From positions 30,354 to 94,353 of the forward strand of contig JAKUCV010003693.1 in NCBI GenBank assembly GCA_028386065.3: DNA of 64,000 nucleotides, read 5' to 3'. The notes beneath the pieces were generated by a model. That model searched no databases, was not told the DNA's origin, and saw nothing but the letters and a program-made list of their open reading frames with translations. Position 1 is the first letter of the stretch; each line of letters opens with the position of its first letter. The position numbers were made by a program, and so were the translations under genes. Positions 23,014 to 35,674 of the stretch are shown here, piece by piece. The stretch comes from Turnera subulata. Lineage: Eukaryota; Streptophyta; Magnoliopsida; Malpighiales; Passifloraceae.

Positions 23014-24672
23014 ATGGCTTCAAGCAGTGCTGGAAGGGGGGATGACCCGGATGGCAGGCCGCGGCAAGGTCTGATTTCTGACCCTACGGTAGAGGAGGTG
23101 GCGGTGGTAGAGGTTGAGGATGAGGAAGCAGAGCAGGACATGTCGGCTTCCCTGTGTTTAGTGGCTAAATTGTGGACGGAGAGGCCATTCAACGGGAGAG
23201 CCTTCATGAACACCATGAAACAAGTCTGGCGGTCCATACATGGGGTTGAGGTCTCTCAAATTGAGCGTGACTTGTTTGCCTTTCAATTTTTTCATTGGAG
23301 AGATAAGCAGAGAATTCTGGAGAACGAGCCCTGGAACTTTGAAGACCAAGTTGTCTTGTTAAAAGAACTATCAGGGGATGAATAGCCGTCGGCTTTGCAG
23401 TTCTATGAGGTACCTTTTTGGGTTCGTGTCTACGATGTCCCCTTTCGGCAACAGTTAGAGAAGCTTGTTCAAGCTTTAGCCCAGAGGATTAGTGTATTTC
23501 AGAGCCTTGAGGAGGATGGTAATATCAAAAGAGGGAAGTACATTCTTTTTCGGGTCCTCTTTGATGTACGTCGACCCTTGTGTCGAGGGTCTTTTATGGC
23601 GGGCACTGCCAAGAACCCCCATTGGGTGTACTTCAAATATGAGCGACTTCCACTCTTTTTTTCTATTGTGGATGTTTGGGTCATATGGATCGAGATTGTG
23701 TTGCAGGTGATGAGGAGGAGCTTGATTTGAAGGATACGCATTATGGCAATTGGCTACTGGCATCACCTAGGAAAGTTATGGGTCCTCGATCTGGGGGGAG
23801 GAGGTTGGGGAACCTATTTGGCAGAAGCTCATCTTCAAACCTTCTTCACAAGCTACCTCATCTTGGACATCGGAGGATAATTCCGGACGAAGGGGTGAGC
23901 CTGCTAAGAATGGGGATGGGATGACCAAGGAGAGAGTTGATCAAAATTGTGATATGGATCAGGGGGTATTTCAGGGGATAATTGAAGGGGAGTCTGACGT
24001 TGCGCATGGGTTAGATGCGGTATTGGCTGGAGTAAAATTTTTTGGCTTCTCAAAAGTTACGCAAGGTGGCACTCTAGCTTCTTCCATTTCAGCTAGTCCT
24101 ACGCGGATTGCTACAAATATTACTTCTTCACCTGATCGTGTCTTGGAAACTCAGGGTCCTGGCAGTAAATAATTACTTGGATCGCACGACAAGGTTGACG
24201 GGGTGGCACAGCATGTGGTAGTATCTAACACTGAAGCACCTGTTTCTGTCTGAATAGAGGAGCAAAGGATAGTGACTAATGTTGTTGATCAGCGGCAGGA
24301 GCATGTGACTGTGCTTCCTAGGACCATGGTGTTCAGTGGTATGGAGGATGGCATGGGGTTCCGGAGAGAGTTTCAGGTTGGTGTTTCTGAAGAGAGAAGG
24401 GATTCGGGAGGGGTTCCAGTCCTCTCCGTAGAGGATGTTGAAAATAGTGCAATGAACCTCTCTTACTTGGGACGCACTTAGAAACATCGTGCTCGACACT
24501 CTGATGATAGAGTCGAATGTATTCAAGATGTGGGTAGTTCGAAGCTGAAACCTGAGGAAGAGTTATCGAGTGGTCATGGCATGGAGTGGGAATGTGTCGG
24601 GAAGAAGTATAAGGCTGGTTCTGGACAGGAATTTCTTTCTATGAGTCCATCATCTTCGGTGGAGGTTGCCTA
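23014..24672 (+). pseudogene. LINE ORF1 (DUF4283-like plus zinc knuckle), broken
   Basis: It starts MASSSAGRGDDPDGRPR. It has a DUF4283-like N-terminal domain (NGRAFMNTMKQVWRSIHGVE, then a block ending with PWNFEDQVVLLKEL), an in-frame stop at 23383-23385, and then FYEVPFWVRVYDVPF. After a shift near 23660 comes a knuckle-like YCGCLGHMDRDC and YGNWLLASPRK. The first knuckle cysteine is lost or shifted in a poly(T) run. The Gly/Ser-rich C-terminal tail spans at least three frames to about 24670. The ORF1 product would coat LINE RNA. Confidence 0.8.
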
Positions 24673-24690
24673 GTAACCCCGCCGGTCGCC

Positions 24691-27600
24691 ATGAATCTCT
24701 TCTATTGGAATTGCCGTGGTTTGGGGTATCCACGAGCAGTTTCCTCTCTTTGCAAGCAGATTATGCTTGAAAATTCTCTTCTAGTTTTTCTCTCGGAAAC
24801 TAGATTAAAAAATTTTGAGATGGAGAAGGTTCGACGTGGGCTCCATTGGGATGGTTTATTGGTTGTGGAATGTGAAGGATCGGGGCGCCAACACAATGGC
24901 GGACTTGCTCTGATGTGGAGGGAAGGTGTGGATGTGTCCCTGATCTCGTTATCTCTTCATCACATTGATGTCTTGATTAAAGGGATCGGAGATGGGGGTT
25001 GAGCGGAGGTTTATAGGGGTATATGGTTGGCTAGAATCTTCTGAAAAGTGGCAAACCTGGGATCTTTTGATTCGGATTGGGGATCAACATCAGGGTATTC
25101 CTTGGCTTTGCGGTGAGGATTTTAATGAGAATTTGTTTCAGTGGGAGAAGAATGGAGGTAACCCTCATAGTTTTAGTCCTATGCAGATGTTCCATGAGAC
25201 ATTGGCAGCTTTACAACTCCTTGATATTGGCTATGTGGGGTGTGATTTTACATGGGCGAATGAACATCCTGATGACTAAAAACGTTGAAAAGAGGATTGA
25301 TTGGTTCGTAGCTACCAGTGCCTGGTCTGAGCTTTTCCCTAACGCCTTGGTTAAAGATCTACCTAGGCAAGGCTCGGATCATGCTCCTTTGAAACTTTTT
25401 TTTGATAAATCTCAGGCCTTTATTGCACCGAAGAAGAAATTATTCCGCTTTGAGCAAGTTTGCTTGAGTAATGATGGTTGTATGGACACGGTGGAGCATG
25501 CGTGGCTAAGGGATACTGGAGGTACGGCTGTGGACAGAGTTCGGGAAAAGACTGAGGCCTGCGGGAAACAGTTAACTATGTGGAGTAAAATCAATTTCGG
25601 CAACATCACCTCACAACTCCGAAAAAATGGGATGATTTGGAGAAACTCTATCTTCTTTCCCAGAACGAACACACTATTCTTCAAACAAAGAAGATGAATG
25701 ATGAGATTTCATATCTGATTCGACTTGAGGAGCAGTTATGGGCCCAAAGATCACACATTACATGGTTAAGAGAGGGTGATAAGAACATGGGGTTTTTCTT
25801 CCATAAGGCGAGCCAGCGGCGGAGATCCAATACTGTGATGGGTATTCGTACGGCTGAGAGGGCTGGGGTTTCTAAGCAGGATGACATTGCTCGGGTGTTT
25901 ACTAGTTTCTATGTTGAGTTGTTCAAATCCAATTCTTTAGTGGACTCCGAACCTGTTTTACAAAGTATTGCTCCACGCATCACTACCGAGATGACCTCTC
26001 ATCTTGATCAACCCTTTACCAGAGAGGAAGTATTTACTGCTCTCCAACAAATGCACCCACTCAAAGCTCTAGGACCGGATGGTATATCTCCACTTTTCTT
26101 TTAGAAATTTTGGAATGTTGTTGGTTCTGACGTCTGTGATATGGTGTTGTATGTGTTGAATAATGATGGTGACCCCTCCTCACTTAATCATTCTTTTATT
26201 ACTCTTATCCCCAAAGTCAAACATCCATAGGAATGTAGTCAGTTTCGGCCTATTAGCTTGTGTAACGTGGTCTTCAAGATCATTACCAAAACTATTGCTA
26301 ACAGGTTGAAAACTATTTTACCGGCTATTATTGGTGAGGAGCAGAGTGCTTTTGTCCCTGGCCGGCTTATTACAAATAATGCTCTGATTGCTTTTGAATC
26401 TTTTCACTACATGAAGCGAAGATGCAAAGGCAAGAGGGGTTTTATTGGACTTAAGCTTGATATGGGTAAAGCATACGATCGTGGTGAATGGGATTTCCTG
26501 GAGGCTATTATGCTCCGAATGGGTTTCAGTAGGAAATGGGTGGCTCTGGTCATGAGATGTGTTAGAACAGTGACTTACTCTTTGCTCATTAATCGAATTC
26601 CTCAGCCGCCCATTATTCCAACCAGAGGTATCCGCCAGGGTGATCCACTTTCTCCTTACCTGTTTCTCTTTTATGTTCAAGGCCTCTCGGCTTTGTTGAA
26701 ACAGGCGCAATCCAATGGTCATATCCACGAGTTAAAGGTATGCCCTCAAGCCCCATCTCTATCCCATCTTTTCTTTGCTGATGATAGTATCCTGTTTGCT
26801 CGGGCTAATCTCGGAGAGGCTCAGAAGATTGCTTCTCTGTTGAGTGTTTATGAGAATGCCTCAGGCCAGAAGGTAAACCTTGATAAATCTGAAGTGTTTT
26901 TAATCCAAAATGTACCACAACAGGTACGATCTGGAATCTAGGGGGATCTAAACAAAAAGGCAGTAGACGCTTTGGATAAGTATCTTGGCTTACCGGCTAT
27001 GGAGGGTCATTCAAAAAAGCACAATTTTGCATGCGTTCGAGATAGACTTCAGAAGAAGATGGGGCAGTGGAAGGAAAGATTGCTCTCGAACGCAGGAGAG
27101 AAATTTTTATAAAGTCAGTGGCCCAAGCTGTGCCAAACTATATCATGATTTGTTTCCCACTTCCGAGCTCTATATGTGATGAAATGGAAGTTTTGATTAG
27201 AAAATTTTGGTGGGGCCAGAGGGATGGGGAGTGCAAAATACATTGGCTTGCTTGGGAGAAGCTATGTAGAAGGAAATACGTGGGTGGATTGGGTTTTCGA
27301 GTACTTGACTCTTTTAACTTAGCATTTCTCGCTAAGCAAAGTTGGCGACTTATCACTAATGAGGAGAGTCTTCTATCCTGGATTCTAAAAGCCAAATATT
27401 TTCCACAAACTTCTTTCATGGAGGCTATCATCGGTTATAACCCGAGTTATACTTGGCGGAGTATCCACAAACTTCTTTTTTTCTTGCAGAATATGTCGAT
27501 GCCAATGCTTGCCCTCCGGTGGCTTCTACGACCCGAGCACCCCAGCGTTGGAAACCACCCTCTCACCATGTTCTTAAGCTGAACTCTGATGTTGCTATCT

Positions 27601-28052
27601 TGAATTCTTCTGGTGTGGTCCATGGGGCCATTATCCAAGATTGGCATGGCGAAGCTAGAGCTATGGGGATTCAACATATACCTGCTGACCTATCACCAGC
27701 TGTGGGAGAGGCTTATGCAGCAAGATTCGGCTTGTGCCTCGCCAAGGAGATGGCGGTTGATCATGTGATTTTGGAGATGGATTCGTTGGTTGTTATCCAG
27801 GCACTGCAGCATCGATTCGCGGGCACCATCGTCAACAGTCCGCTTGGCCGTATTATTTTTGATTTATTTTCTCTAGCTCAGACTTTTACTTCCTTTTCTT
27901 TCAATTTCGTTTCCAGGTCTGCTAGCAAAGCAGCACACGCACTTTGTCATTTGGCATGTTTGCCTTCCACTGAACAGTTTTGGTTCTCCCAGTTTCCACA
28001 ACGGGTGTTGGACCATGTCTTAGCTGATGTACGCACATCTAATGCTGAATAA
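24691..28052 (+). pseudogene. LINE ORF2 (endonuclease, RT, RNase H), broken and internally deleted
   Basis: It begins MNLFYWNCRGLGYPRAV (EEP endonuclease), with LCGEDFNENL and the SDHAP-type motif (GSDHAPLKL) preserved. RT follows with LIPKVKHP, QFRPISLCNV, QSAFVPGRLI, IRQGDPLSPYLF and catalytic FFADDSILF. Frame changes lie near 24990, 25265 and 25640. Stops lie at 26102-26104, ~26228-26230 and 26939-26941, and there is a shift near 27090. After HWLAWEKLC..GGLGFR the frame runs directly into RNase H (LKLNSDVAI.., VILEMDSLVVIQAL, ..RSASKAAHALCHLA) near 27480-27520. The usual linker with the HxxC-type zinc region is shorter than in related LINEs, implying a deletion. Confidence 0.88.
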
Positions 28053-28082
28053 AGTTTTTCGCTTAGGCGTTTCCTAAAAAAA

Positions 28083-28900
28083 GATATATAGTTATGAAAA
28101 TATTAAATTGCTCGAGGGCTGTTTAAATTGCAATAATAATTATACTTAGTTTTCAGATTGAAAAGAAATAAAGTTTAGCAAAGCTCATGTTTGTATCTTG
28201 GCGGATTTTTGTAAGGGAAAAAAATCAAGCTGAATATATTAGAATGATCACCAAGATTTTGCTTTTAAAAAATGATAGTTACTAAATTTAAATGCAACCT
28301 TATAAATTCTAACCACAAAGAGCATATTGAGAACTGAGAAAATTGGAATTTTTGTACATAGGAAAAGAAAGATAAAGACAAATGCAGTTTTTATTAAATA
28401 ACAAATGTAGTTTTTATTAAATTACAACTTGTATCTTTATCTATATAATAAGAGATTTGCTTTCTATAATGGTAAATTACAACTCATATCTTTATCATTA
28501 AAATAAGAGATTTGCTTCCTATAATATTAACTTTGCAAAGAATTTCAGCGTAGGCAAATATAGTAAATTACAACTTATGTTTTTATCTATATAATAGGAG
28601 ATTTGTTTCCTATAATAATAACATTTATCTTCCAAAAATTCCAGTGTAGTTACCTGCCTAGAGTGACTACACTGTGAATCCACCGTGAGGATGACAAGAA
28701 TCACCTAAGTTGTTTTCATAGGCCGAACCCAACAGCACTCCCGCTTACTAAATCTTTGCATACTTGAGCATAAATCGCTCCTTCATAATTTGCATACTTG
28801 AAAGCTTGACTTGCATACCAAAAGCTTGATTTTACCCATGAAAAAATAAAATATTCTCACAAAAAGAACTACTTTTATTCTCACATAAAAATATTACATA
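28083..28900. other. AT-rich region with three copies of a ~55-bp repeat
   Basis: The unit TAAATTACAACT.. TATCTTTATC..ATAATAAGAGATTTGCTT..TATAAT is at 28418-28470, 28472-28525 and 28563-28617. The first two are adjacent and the third follows a spacer. Nothing coding is seen. The rest of the hAT remnant may lie at the left end of this stretch. Confidence 0.6.
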
Positions 28901-31173
28901 TCTATACTATCTATAAAAGCACGAAGACACTAAAACACAAAACAACAAAAAATACATAAATAACCCTACTTAGACTAATAATGATAAATTAAATTTTACT
29001 CTTATTTTATTGAGACGACATGTCATATAATAACGAATGACATGTAGTTTATTTATATCAATATACTATATATAAGAGCATTGAAATTGAAAGACTGAAA
29101 TATCCTTCATTGTTTTATTATTATATTTTAATTAATATCTTAATAGTCAATACAAAAATATCAACCTTAAAAATAATTAAGGAGCTTTAGTATTCATTAG
29201 CAGCATTATTTTTCGAATTTAAAGATTTCACAATCCAACTGTTATTAAAATTTATTTAGTTCAATACCCAATCGTCCTCTTCTCTTTTTGTTTTGATTCA
29301 AATCTATCTCCATCACTATAACATTGTTGCTTTGCAATTCCTCCTTGCTAATATTTTTTCCTCTAGGCAAATTCTCCTTACTGGCAACACATTAGCAATA
29401 ACGATGAACCAACTGGCACCAGTTTTATTTTTGTTTTTCGACAACTTCATGTATTTGTTTACGACAACTTAATATAATTTTGTTGGCACCTGTTTTTTTT
29501 TCATGCTTCTTTTTTAACATAGTATAGATTATATGCCAAGTAACAAGCGACCCACACCATTATTTTTTTCGTTTTATGTTTTGGTTTTTCTTTTTTAATA
29601 TAGTATAGATTATATTCCATGCTTATTTTATTATTTTATTTATATTTATTTTGTGCCAGCCGCACCAGCATTGCTTATAATATATCAAAAAAGTTAGTAA
29701 ACTATAAAAATAATATACAAGTCTATATAATTAGAAAAATAATTAACATCAATTTGAAAGTAAGAATGAAAAATCTATATTAGAGAAAATAATGGAAAGG
29801 AAAGCATGAACGCAAAAATGAATATGAGCTCTGAAAATATATTATGTCTTATAGAATTAAATAATTATGGAGCCAATTATAAAAAAATATGATTTATATT
29901 ATATTATATTATATATATATATAATATTATGAATTTAGTTAACAATCATTAAAAAAATAGACATAATACTTTTCATCCATGTGTTTGTTGTTTAGGATTT
30001 TTTTACAATCAATTTGTTGCAAAAAGCACATAATATATCCTTGTGTTGGATTTCGGGGACTTTTTTCACTTCTCTCCCGAATTTCGCTTAGAAAATACTC
30101 ATATGTCAATATGTTAATTGACACGTCACCATCCGGTCCCACATCAAACCAAATCTTTCAAACCCGAACAAAAAAATATGATTATTCGATAAAAAATTAT
30201 ATAGACCCTTACATAAAATTAAAAAGTTTGTAAATAACAAAAAAAGTTATATACTAATCACCATTCCTTTTTCTTACATGTTACATTCATAAATTAATTA
30301 CTTTATTATTTATATTTGCATTATTAATAATCATTTTTACAATACTAATACTTAATTTAATGCATAATCATATTATATATTAATATATTACATGCATCTC
30401 ATGTGCACAAAAAAATATTAATATTATTTTATATGACCTTCTAAAAATTGAAAAATATTGTACTTCCAAAATCGTTAAAATTTTTGTGGTCTATGTGTAA
30501 AAAATATAAAAAATTAGAAAAACAATTATTGAATGATCACTATTAAAGAAAGATCATGTCACATAAAAAAATTTTAAAAAATTTACTAATATAAACACTA
30601 TATAAAAATAGAATTTTTAACACTAAATATATAGCAAGACTTAAAGATTATAAATTAAAATATGTTGATATCTGTAAAATGGAGAAAACTTGATAACAAA
30701 GGGAATTGTAGATGAAACTAAAATCTATAATATGTATGAAGATGATGATAAAGAAGTGAGTAAAATATTTACCTTTATATAATAAACATATGAAGCTGTT
30801 AAGAAAATTACTATAGTACATTAATTATTAAAATTGAAACGCCCCGACCCGTATTTACCGTACACAGTAAACACGTGCCGGAACTGTAACAACCCAACCT
30901 ACCAAAGCCCAGCATACAGTGTATACAACAGATACCCCAGGCCCAACAGCCCAAAATAGGAAACATCATAAATAACAAAACCGGCCCAATGGCCCAATAA
31001 TATCAATAAAATGCACAGCGGAAGACTTAACAACTCACTAGACACTGTATGCGACATAGATGCAAATTATGGATCCAAGTCCTGTCCAAGGGATAACGCC
31101 GCAACCTGTCTGGAATGCACCCAACCTGTACCAAAAGTAACTCATCCTACGGGATGAAAGCCCGCAGGTGAGG

Positions 31174-31194
31174 GGTGAGTCCGAAGTGCTCACC
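31174..31194 (-). other. Conserved 21-bp LTR hairpin (reverse)
   Basis: It is identical, on the minus strand, to 4110-4130 and 42508-42528, and is likewise followed by CCCCTCACCTGCGGG-type sequence. It lies about 315-340 bp from the LTR 3' end. Confidence 0.85.
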
Positions 31195-31415
31195 GACGAA
31201 GGAAAGACAATCAATATGCAACTATAATTACTCAAGTCAAAAACAGGCACAACAGCCAAACCAAAAGACTCGACCCAAAACCGGTCCAAAACCCAAAAAA
31301 AACTCAAATAAAACCAATTTCCAATTTTATCTTTCCGGGCCCCGTCACGGATAAGCTAGAGGTCAGACCTGGTTATCAACACATTCCGGGTGCCAGACCA
31401 AATCCAGAGAACCCA

Positions 31416-31775
31416 GGGATCGACATCCCAAAAATACGAACCCAGGGATAGACATCCCAAAAATAATCACGGGATAGACATCCCAAGTATAGACATGCTT
31501 ATCACAAGAACCCATGTCAAGGCCACCACGAAACAGTCTTAAACCATCGAGTCGTACCACTACTTACCACGTGACAATTATATTACCGTCATTAAAAACC
31601 AAACTCAGGGATCGACATCCCTAAACAAAACACCGGGATAGACATCCCTATCCAAAATCAAGGATCGACATCCTTGTCTCAATTTATTAATTAATCCATT
31701 TTACTTATTCCAAAAGACACAAAAAATCAACACGGGGATAAACATCCCAAAAACCAACATGGGATAAACATCCCG
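31416..31775 (-). repeat. Array of GGGAT-NNNN-ATCCC palindromes
   Basis: About eight copies (31416, 31445, 31471, 31608, 31635, ~31659 as GGAT/ATCC, ~31736, ~31763) have loops CGAC, AGAC, AAAC or similar. They have the same stem as the LARD array (loop GTTG). The array starts about 220 bp before the hairpin in transcription order, as in the LARD LTR. Stems are kept while loops vary. Confidence 0.85.
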
Positions 31776-33736
31776 ACCACAATCACAACAGATGCAACCA
31801 ACAACAATGCAATAAACATCAAACACAATAACCGAGTAATATAGGCACATATTGAAGGAAATCCATCCTCACCTTGGCCGATTACTCAACTCCGGAAACA
31901 ATGACCGGTCCGACGCCGGCTCCTCGGGAAACTGCCCGATATCCATACCTATCCAACACAACAACATATACACATAAATGCACATAATCGGTATACCATG
32001 ATGCCAATACTGCGAAATACCCATCCCGGTTCCTATTCGTTATTATTAACTTTTACCGAAAATATTTTACCGTACGTATTTCCGAATATAATTTCGGTAC
32101 CATACTTTAATTAAAACTCTTTTCAAGATATTTTCATAAAATAATATACTTTTCCAAGATAATAATTACCATAATTTTTCTGGAATTTATAATATATGTT
32201 TATATATTTTCCATAATATTTCCATAAAAATTATTATACTTTCCAAAATACAATTCCCAAGTATTATTATTTTTAGAAAACTCCATTTCCAGAAAGTATA
32301 ATCATATAAACTTATTCTCTGAAATTAAATACGAATTTTATAAATACACATATATATTTCCAAATACTTTTCCAAACAATTATAAATCAACATAATTATA
32401 CATATATTTTAGAAATGTATCTATATATATTTTCCAAGAATAATAACATACACTTATTGTATTCCAGAGAAGTAATAACATATAATTGAAATTCCCAGAA
32501 ATATTTTCAAGGTATATATATTTTTCAAACTAACCATAATAATAATTTACAAACAAAACTTAATTATCTTAATTTTTCCAAAATCAAGTATATGTTTTTT
32601 TTAAAACAACTATTTATATTTACCATATATTTCCCCAGAATTATATAAGTAACTTTCTAAAATAATAGATATATTTTTTTTTCCAGAAACTAATACCAAT
32701 AAATAGATATATAAAGGTATTAATGTTTTTTTTTAACAGAAACCCGGCAACCCAGCACCCATGGGGCGTGACCCGGTCGCGACCCGCCCAAACTAATCGG
32801 GTCTCACCTTGGGAACGGCGGTAGGCGGCACGACGCAGCGCGAGGATGGGAGCGCGGGGCCGGCGAGGCTGAGGCAACTCTGGAACGGCAGCAGAGAGGG
32901 CGCGGCGGCGACGGGCGCGGAGGAAGACGGATCCGCGGGTTCTCCGCCGGGTCAACGCCTCTAGCAGGAGCGTCCGGCGGCGGAAATGAGCGGGGAAGGA
33001 GGGGTTCAGTCGGCGACGGCGTGGCGAGGGCCATGGTGGCGGCGGTGCGACGAGACAAGGCCCGGAGACGCTACGAGTGAACAGTAGCAGGGGGAGGCTT
33101 CCGGGGTGACGACACTGTTCCCGGGTTTTCTGTATTTTTTTTTCAATTTTTTCTATTTTCTGATTTCTTTCTTTTTCTTTCATTTCTTTTCTTTTTCCGA
33201 ATTTCTTCTTTTTTTTTCAATTTTCATTTCTTTTTTTCTCCCTCTCTCTGTTTCTTTTTTTTCTATTTTTCAGTTTTTTTCCTTTCCCTTTTTTCCCCTT
33301 TTTCTTTTCTTTTTATTTTCTCTCTTTTTTTCCTTTTTCTCTTTTTTTTTCTTTTTCTCTCTCTCTTTTTTTTTTCTTTTTCTTCTCCTCTTCCTCTCTT
33401 CCTCTCCTTCTCCTCTGGCCGTGATTTTTTCTTCTTTTATACTGAAACTTAGCCGCCTTCAATAATGCAGGCAGGTCCGATCTGGACCACGAAAATAACT
33501 GATACCCCCTTAGTTATTTTCCGGTGTGATTTTTCGAGAAATTTCGAAACCCGAAAAATACCAACTTAGGCCCGAAAAATCCACGGAAAAATCACGAGCG
33601 CGGGAAAACTCTCGGTTTCGAAAAACAACTCCCGATTTACCTTGAATTAATTACCCAAGATTAATTCAACAGTAAATCACGGTAAAAAGACTTTTATAGT
33701 CCCGGTAAAAATCAAAAATTTACCCGGGCTGTTACA

Positions 33737-33775
33737 GTCTACCCACCTTAAAAAAATTTCGTCCCCGAAATTCCG
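33737..33775 (-). other. Polypurine-tract module in reverse
   Basis: Read on the minus strand it ends in GGAATTTCGGGGACGAAATT, then poly(T), AAGGTGGGTAGAC and the LTR. It is nearly the same as 47580-47618 of the Ty3 element, showing that the two share a lineage. Confidence 0.75.
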
Positions 33776-33875
33776 TTTTATCCGTGGGTCCTACCACGAT
33801 AAGCTTCTGGCACACTTTGCCAGGTGTCCAACCTCAACATGAGATACCGCTTATACCCTTAAGCGACATCTCGTC

Positions 33876-33886
33876 CTCTATAAGAA
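33876..33886 (+). promoter_or_regulatory. TATA-like box of antisense cassette 1
   Basis: CTCTATAAGAA lies 45 bp before the ATG at 33921 and resembles plant TATA boxes of the CTATATAAG type. A run of short, mostly non-A-rich upstream sequence precedes it. It supports transcription opposite to the retrotransposon. Confidence 0.45.
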
Positions 33887-33920
33887 CCAAACCTCATGAC
33901 TGGCATACTCACACACAGTC

Positions 33921-34298
33921 ATGGACTCTCCACTGAGATCAAGGACTACCTTAGACTCCGAGAACAACAGCTACATCGGCGACACTGCTTTCCCGACAAG
34001 TTCCGATGAAGAACCTCTGAAGAAACGCTTCAAGACGAACATCGTCGGCCTGAAAGAGCACATGTTGGTCTCACGAAAACGCCGGAAGAAGCGTGCTCCC
34101 AAAGAAGCTGGGGATCGAAAGGGCAAAGCGATGGCTGAATGCAGCACTCCGCAGCAGTCTCTGACGCAGCTGAACGTCTCACTGAAGAAGATCAGCTCGG
34201 CGGTGGCGCCGATCGAACTGGCGTGCGCGGAGCTCTTCCCTCACATGAAAACCGTCCAAAAACTTGTAAAAGATCTTAAGAAGCAAGTAGCTCCATAG
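33921..34298 (+). CDS. Unknown basic protein encoded antisense inside the LTR element (125 aa)
   Basis: I do not recognise it. The frame is uninterrupted, with an N-terminal Ser/Thr-rich acidic part (residues 1-35), a strongly basic cluster SRKRRKKRAPKEAG (~50-63) that would serve as a nuclear localisation signal, and a C-terminal amphipathic, probably helical segment (~82-125). Base use is mixed and GC-richer than the AT-rich surroundings, unlike the adjacent LTR. It lies between the 3' LTR and the deleted part of the element, with TATA 45 bp upstream and AATAAA-type signals 34-47 bp downstream. Antisense extra ORFs next to the 3' LTR are known in some Tat-lineage Ty3 elements; whether this is one of those is not known. 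Captured host gene is another possibility. Confidence 0.5.
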   Translation: MDSPLRSRTTLDSENNSYIGDTAFPTSSDEEPLKKRFKTNIVGLKEHMLVSRKRRKKRAPKEAGDRKGKAMAECSTPQQSLTQLNVSLKKISSAVAPIELACAELFPHMKTVQKLVKDLKKQVAP

Positions 34299-34331
34299 AG
34301 TACTTCTTCTCCTGTTGTAAAACTATTATAA

Positions 34332-34345
34332 AATAAATAAAATAA
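34332..34345 (+). terminator. Poly(A) signals of antisense cassette 1
   Basis: AATAAATAAAATAA begins 34 bp after the stop codon at 34298. Overlapping AATAAA-type signals in this position fit a plant 3' UTR. Confidence 0.45.
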
Positions 34346-35001
34346 GCTTTCTTTTTAAATCAAAATCTCTTATTAAAGTATATAAACTCGTGCTAACAAA
34401 AAGTTAAAAACGTCCCAAAGCTAAACAAAAATCAATAATAAGAATATAAAATCAAATATAAAGAAATTAAAAACAAAACTCGTTTAACAAAATCAAACAA
34501 AAAGGAATTAAAACTAAACATGTTTTCATGATCAACGCCCAAATCGGTCCTAAGCATCCTCGATCCCGAGAAACGTGACACGTGCGACTAACGGTGACGA
34601 TCACGAGAGCGTCCTGTGTCCCTCGAAAGAAACGATACCCACTTGTTCACAAATCCCGCATAAGCCAAAAACGTCTGTCAGGTCTCGTATCTCTCCACGA
34701 TGTCCGAACAGCTGTAAACTTGTCGCACATGCGCTCTACTCGAGGTATGGTCCCATCTGTCTAGCCTCAACGGTCACGGATGCATGTGATAAAAGATGCA
34801 AGAAAAATATAGAAAGGTCATAAAAAGAAACGCCAAGGTAGCCAGGGCGTCAGAAAATTGTGAGTTAGAAAAGAGCTGAAAAACACTGGCATTGGTAGCC
34901 CGAAAAACGTATAAAGTGACAAAGCAATAAATAAGCAACGGCAAATTTTTCAAAAAGCAAATCTTTAAAATCAAAAACAGTAAACACGCTCCCCATAAGA
35001 G

Positions 35002-35009
35002 TATAAAAG
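35002..35009 (+). promoter_or_regulatory. TATA box of antisense cassette 2
   Basis: TATAAAAG lies 113 bp before the ATG at 35115 and is followed by an A-rich, CAA-rich leader (35040-35114). It is a strong core-promoter match. Confidence 0.5.
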
Positions 35010-35114
35010 ACGGAGCGGTGTGGTGTAAATCATCAAAGCATTTAAAGCAAACAAAACGCTCAGAAAAACAAAACCACAACGTTCAAAAACAAAATACTCA
35101 CTCGTCCAAACACG

Positions 35115-35549
35115 ATGCCTGCTCCATCTTCCGTTTTCTTCGTCGAAGGTGCCAATCTTGGCAGAAGGAACCGACTGGCCTACAGCATGGTCAACGAACG
35201 TGCCGAAGAGCTACCGAACGAGCTCGGTAGGATGCCGCGACTGGTCTTCGTCGACGAACTCTACTCATCGCGGTTCTTCGTCACTCCAATGGAAGAGGTG
35301 TTCTTCCTAGAGGACCGCGGCACTCTGAGGACCTCCTACTACGGCTCAACAAACTCTATCATGTTCTTCATCTCCGAAAGGCTTCAGGAGTTCAACCTGG
35401 AGTCCACTTGCCATACCATGGAGCAGGGTACCTACTACCAACTCTCGATGATGGCCCAGAGCATGCCCAGAGTCACTCGTCTGCCCATAACTTGGCCAAA
35501 GGCCCGACTACTAGTGTGGAACTGCAGAGGAGTCGCAAGGCGTTCCTAG
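35115..35549 (+). pseudogene. Antisense ORF ending in an EEP-endonuclease-like start, truncated
   Basis: The 144-residue frame starts MPAPSSVFFVEGANLGRR. Its first ~125 residues (rich in Phe, Glu, Arg, Leu) are not recognised. Then TWPKARLLVWNCRGVARRS resembles the start of the endonuclease domain of plant LINE ORF2. After the TAG stop (35547-35549) the same frame continues LRDLKNQYKPNMVLLTETQW, still LINE-endonuclease-like, to about 35690. There it meets the duplicated deletion junction. The unit is a fusion or read-through of an unknown N-terminal region with endonuclease-like sequence, broken by one stop and truncated. Confidence 0.55.
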
Positions 35550-35674
35550 GAGTTCTCGCATACTCTGAGGGACCTGAAGAACCAATACAAACCAAACATG
35601 GTTCTTCTCACCGAGACCCAGTGGCAACCTCAAGACGACCACGGGTCATACCACTCCGGTTCCCTCAAGCAAAC

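Larger units (their letters stand above)
22740..28082 (+). mobile_element. Full-length but decayed L1-type LINE with 19-bp TSD
   Basis: The duplicated target GATATATAGTTATGAAAAT is exact at 22721-22739 and 28083-28101. The 5' leader is C/T-rich (about 22800-22990). ORF1 and ORF2 follow in order, and the 3' end is a short A-rich stretch (28075-28082). Several stops and frameshifts and an internal deletion disable it. The perfect TSD nevertheless defines both ends clearly. Confidence 0.92.
30835..33736 (-). repeat. Complete 3' LTR (2902 bp) of the 30835-36038 element
   Basis: It is TG..CA on the minus strand. The 26 bp at its 3' end (30835-30860) are identical in reverse to 42851-42876 of the Ty3 element. 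It contains the 21-bp hairpin, a GGGAT/ATCCC array, an AT-rich middle (32050-32740), GC-rich DNA (32745-33110) and a T-rich tract (33120-33410). Long frames in these tracts are compositional. Confidence 0.9.

Noticed and set aside
22231..28685. TGAATCCACCGTGA at 28673 as the right end of the hAT element from 22231
   Set aside because: It matches the reverse of CAGTGGCGGATCCA poorly, and the flank AGGATGAC does not match GTTGTGAG.
29060..29090. Second Helitron-like 5' end (TATACTATATATAAGAGCATTG)
   Set aside because: No separate 3' end could be paired with it, and such AT-rich strings are frequent here.
30000..30233. Small frames at 29939-30233
   Set aside because: AT-rich, no motif, both strands open; probably chance.
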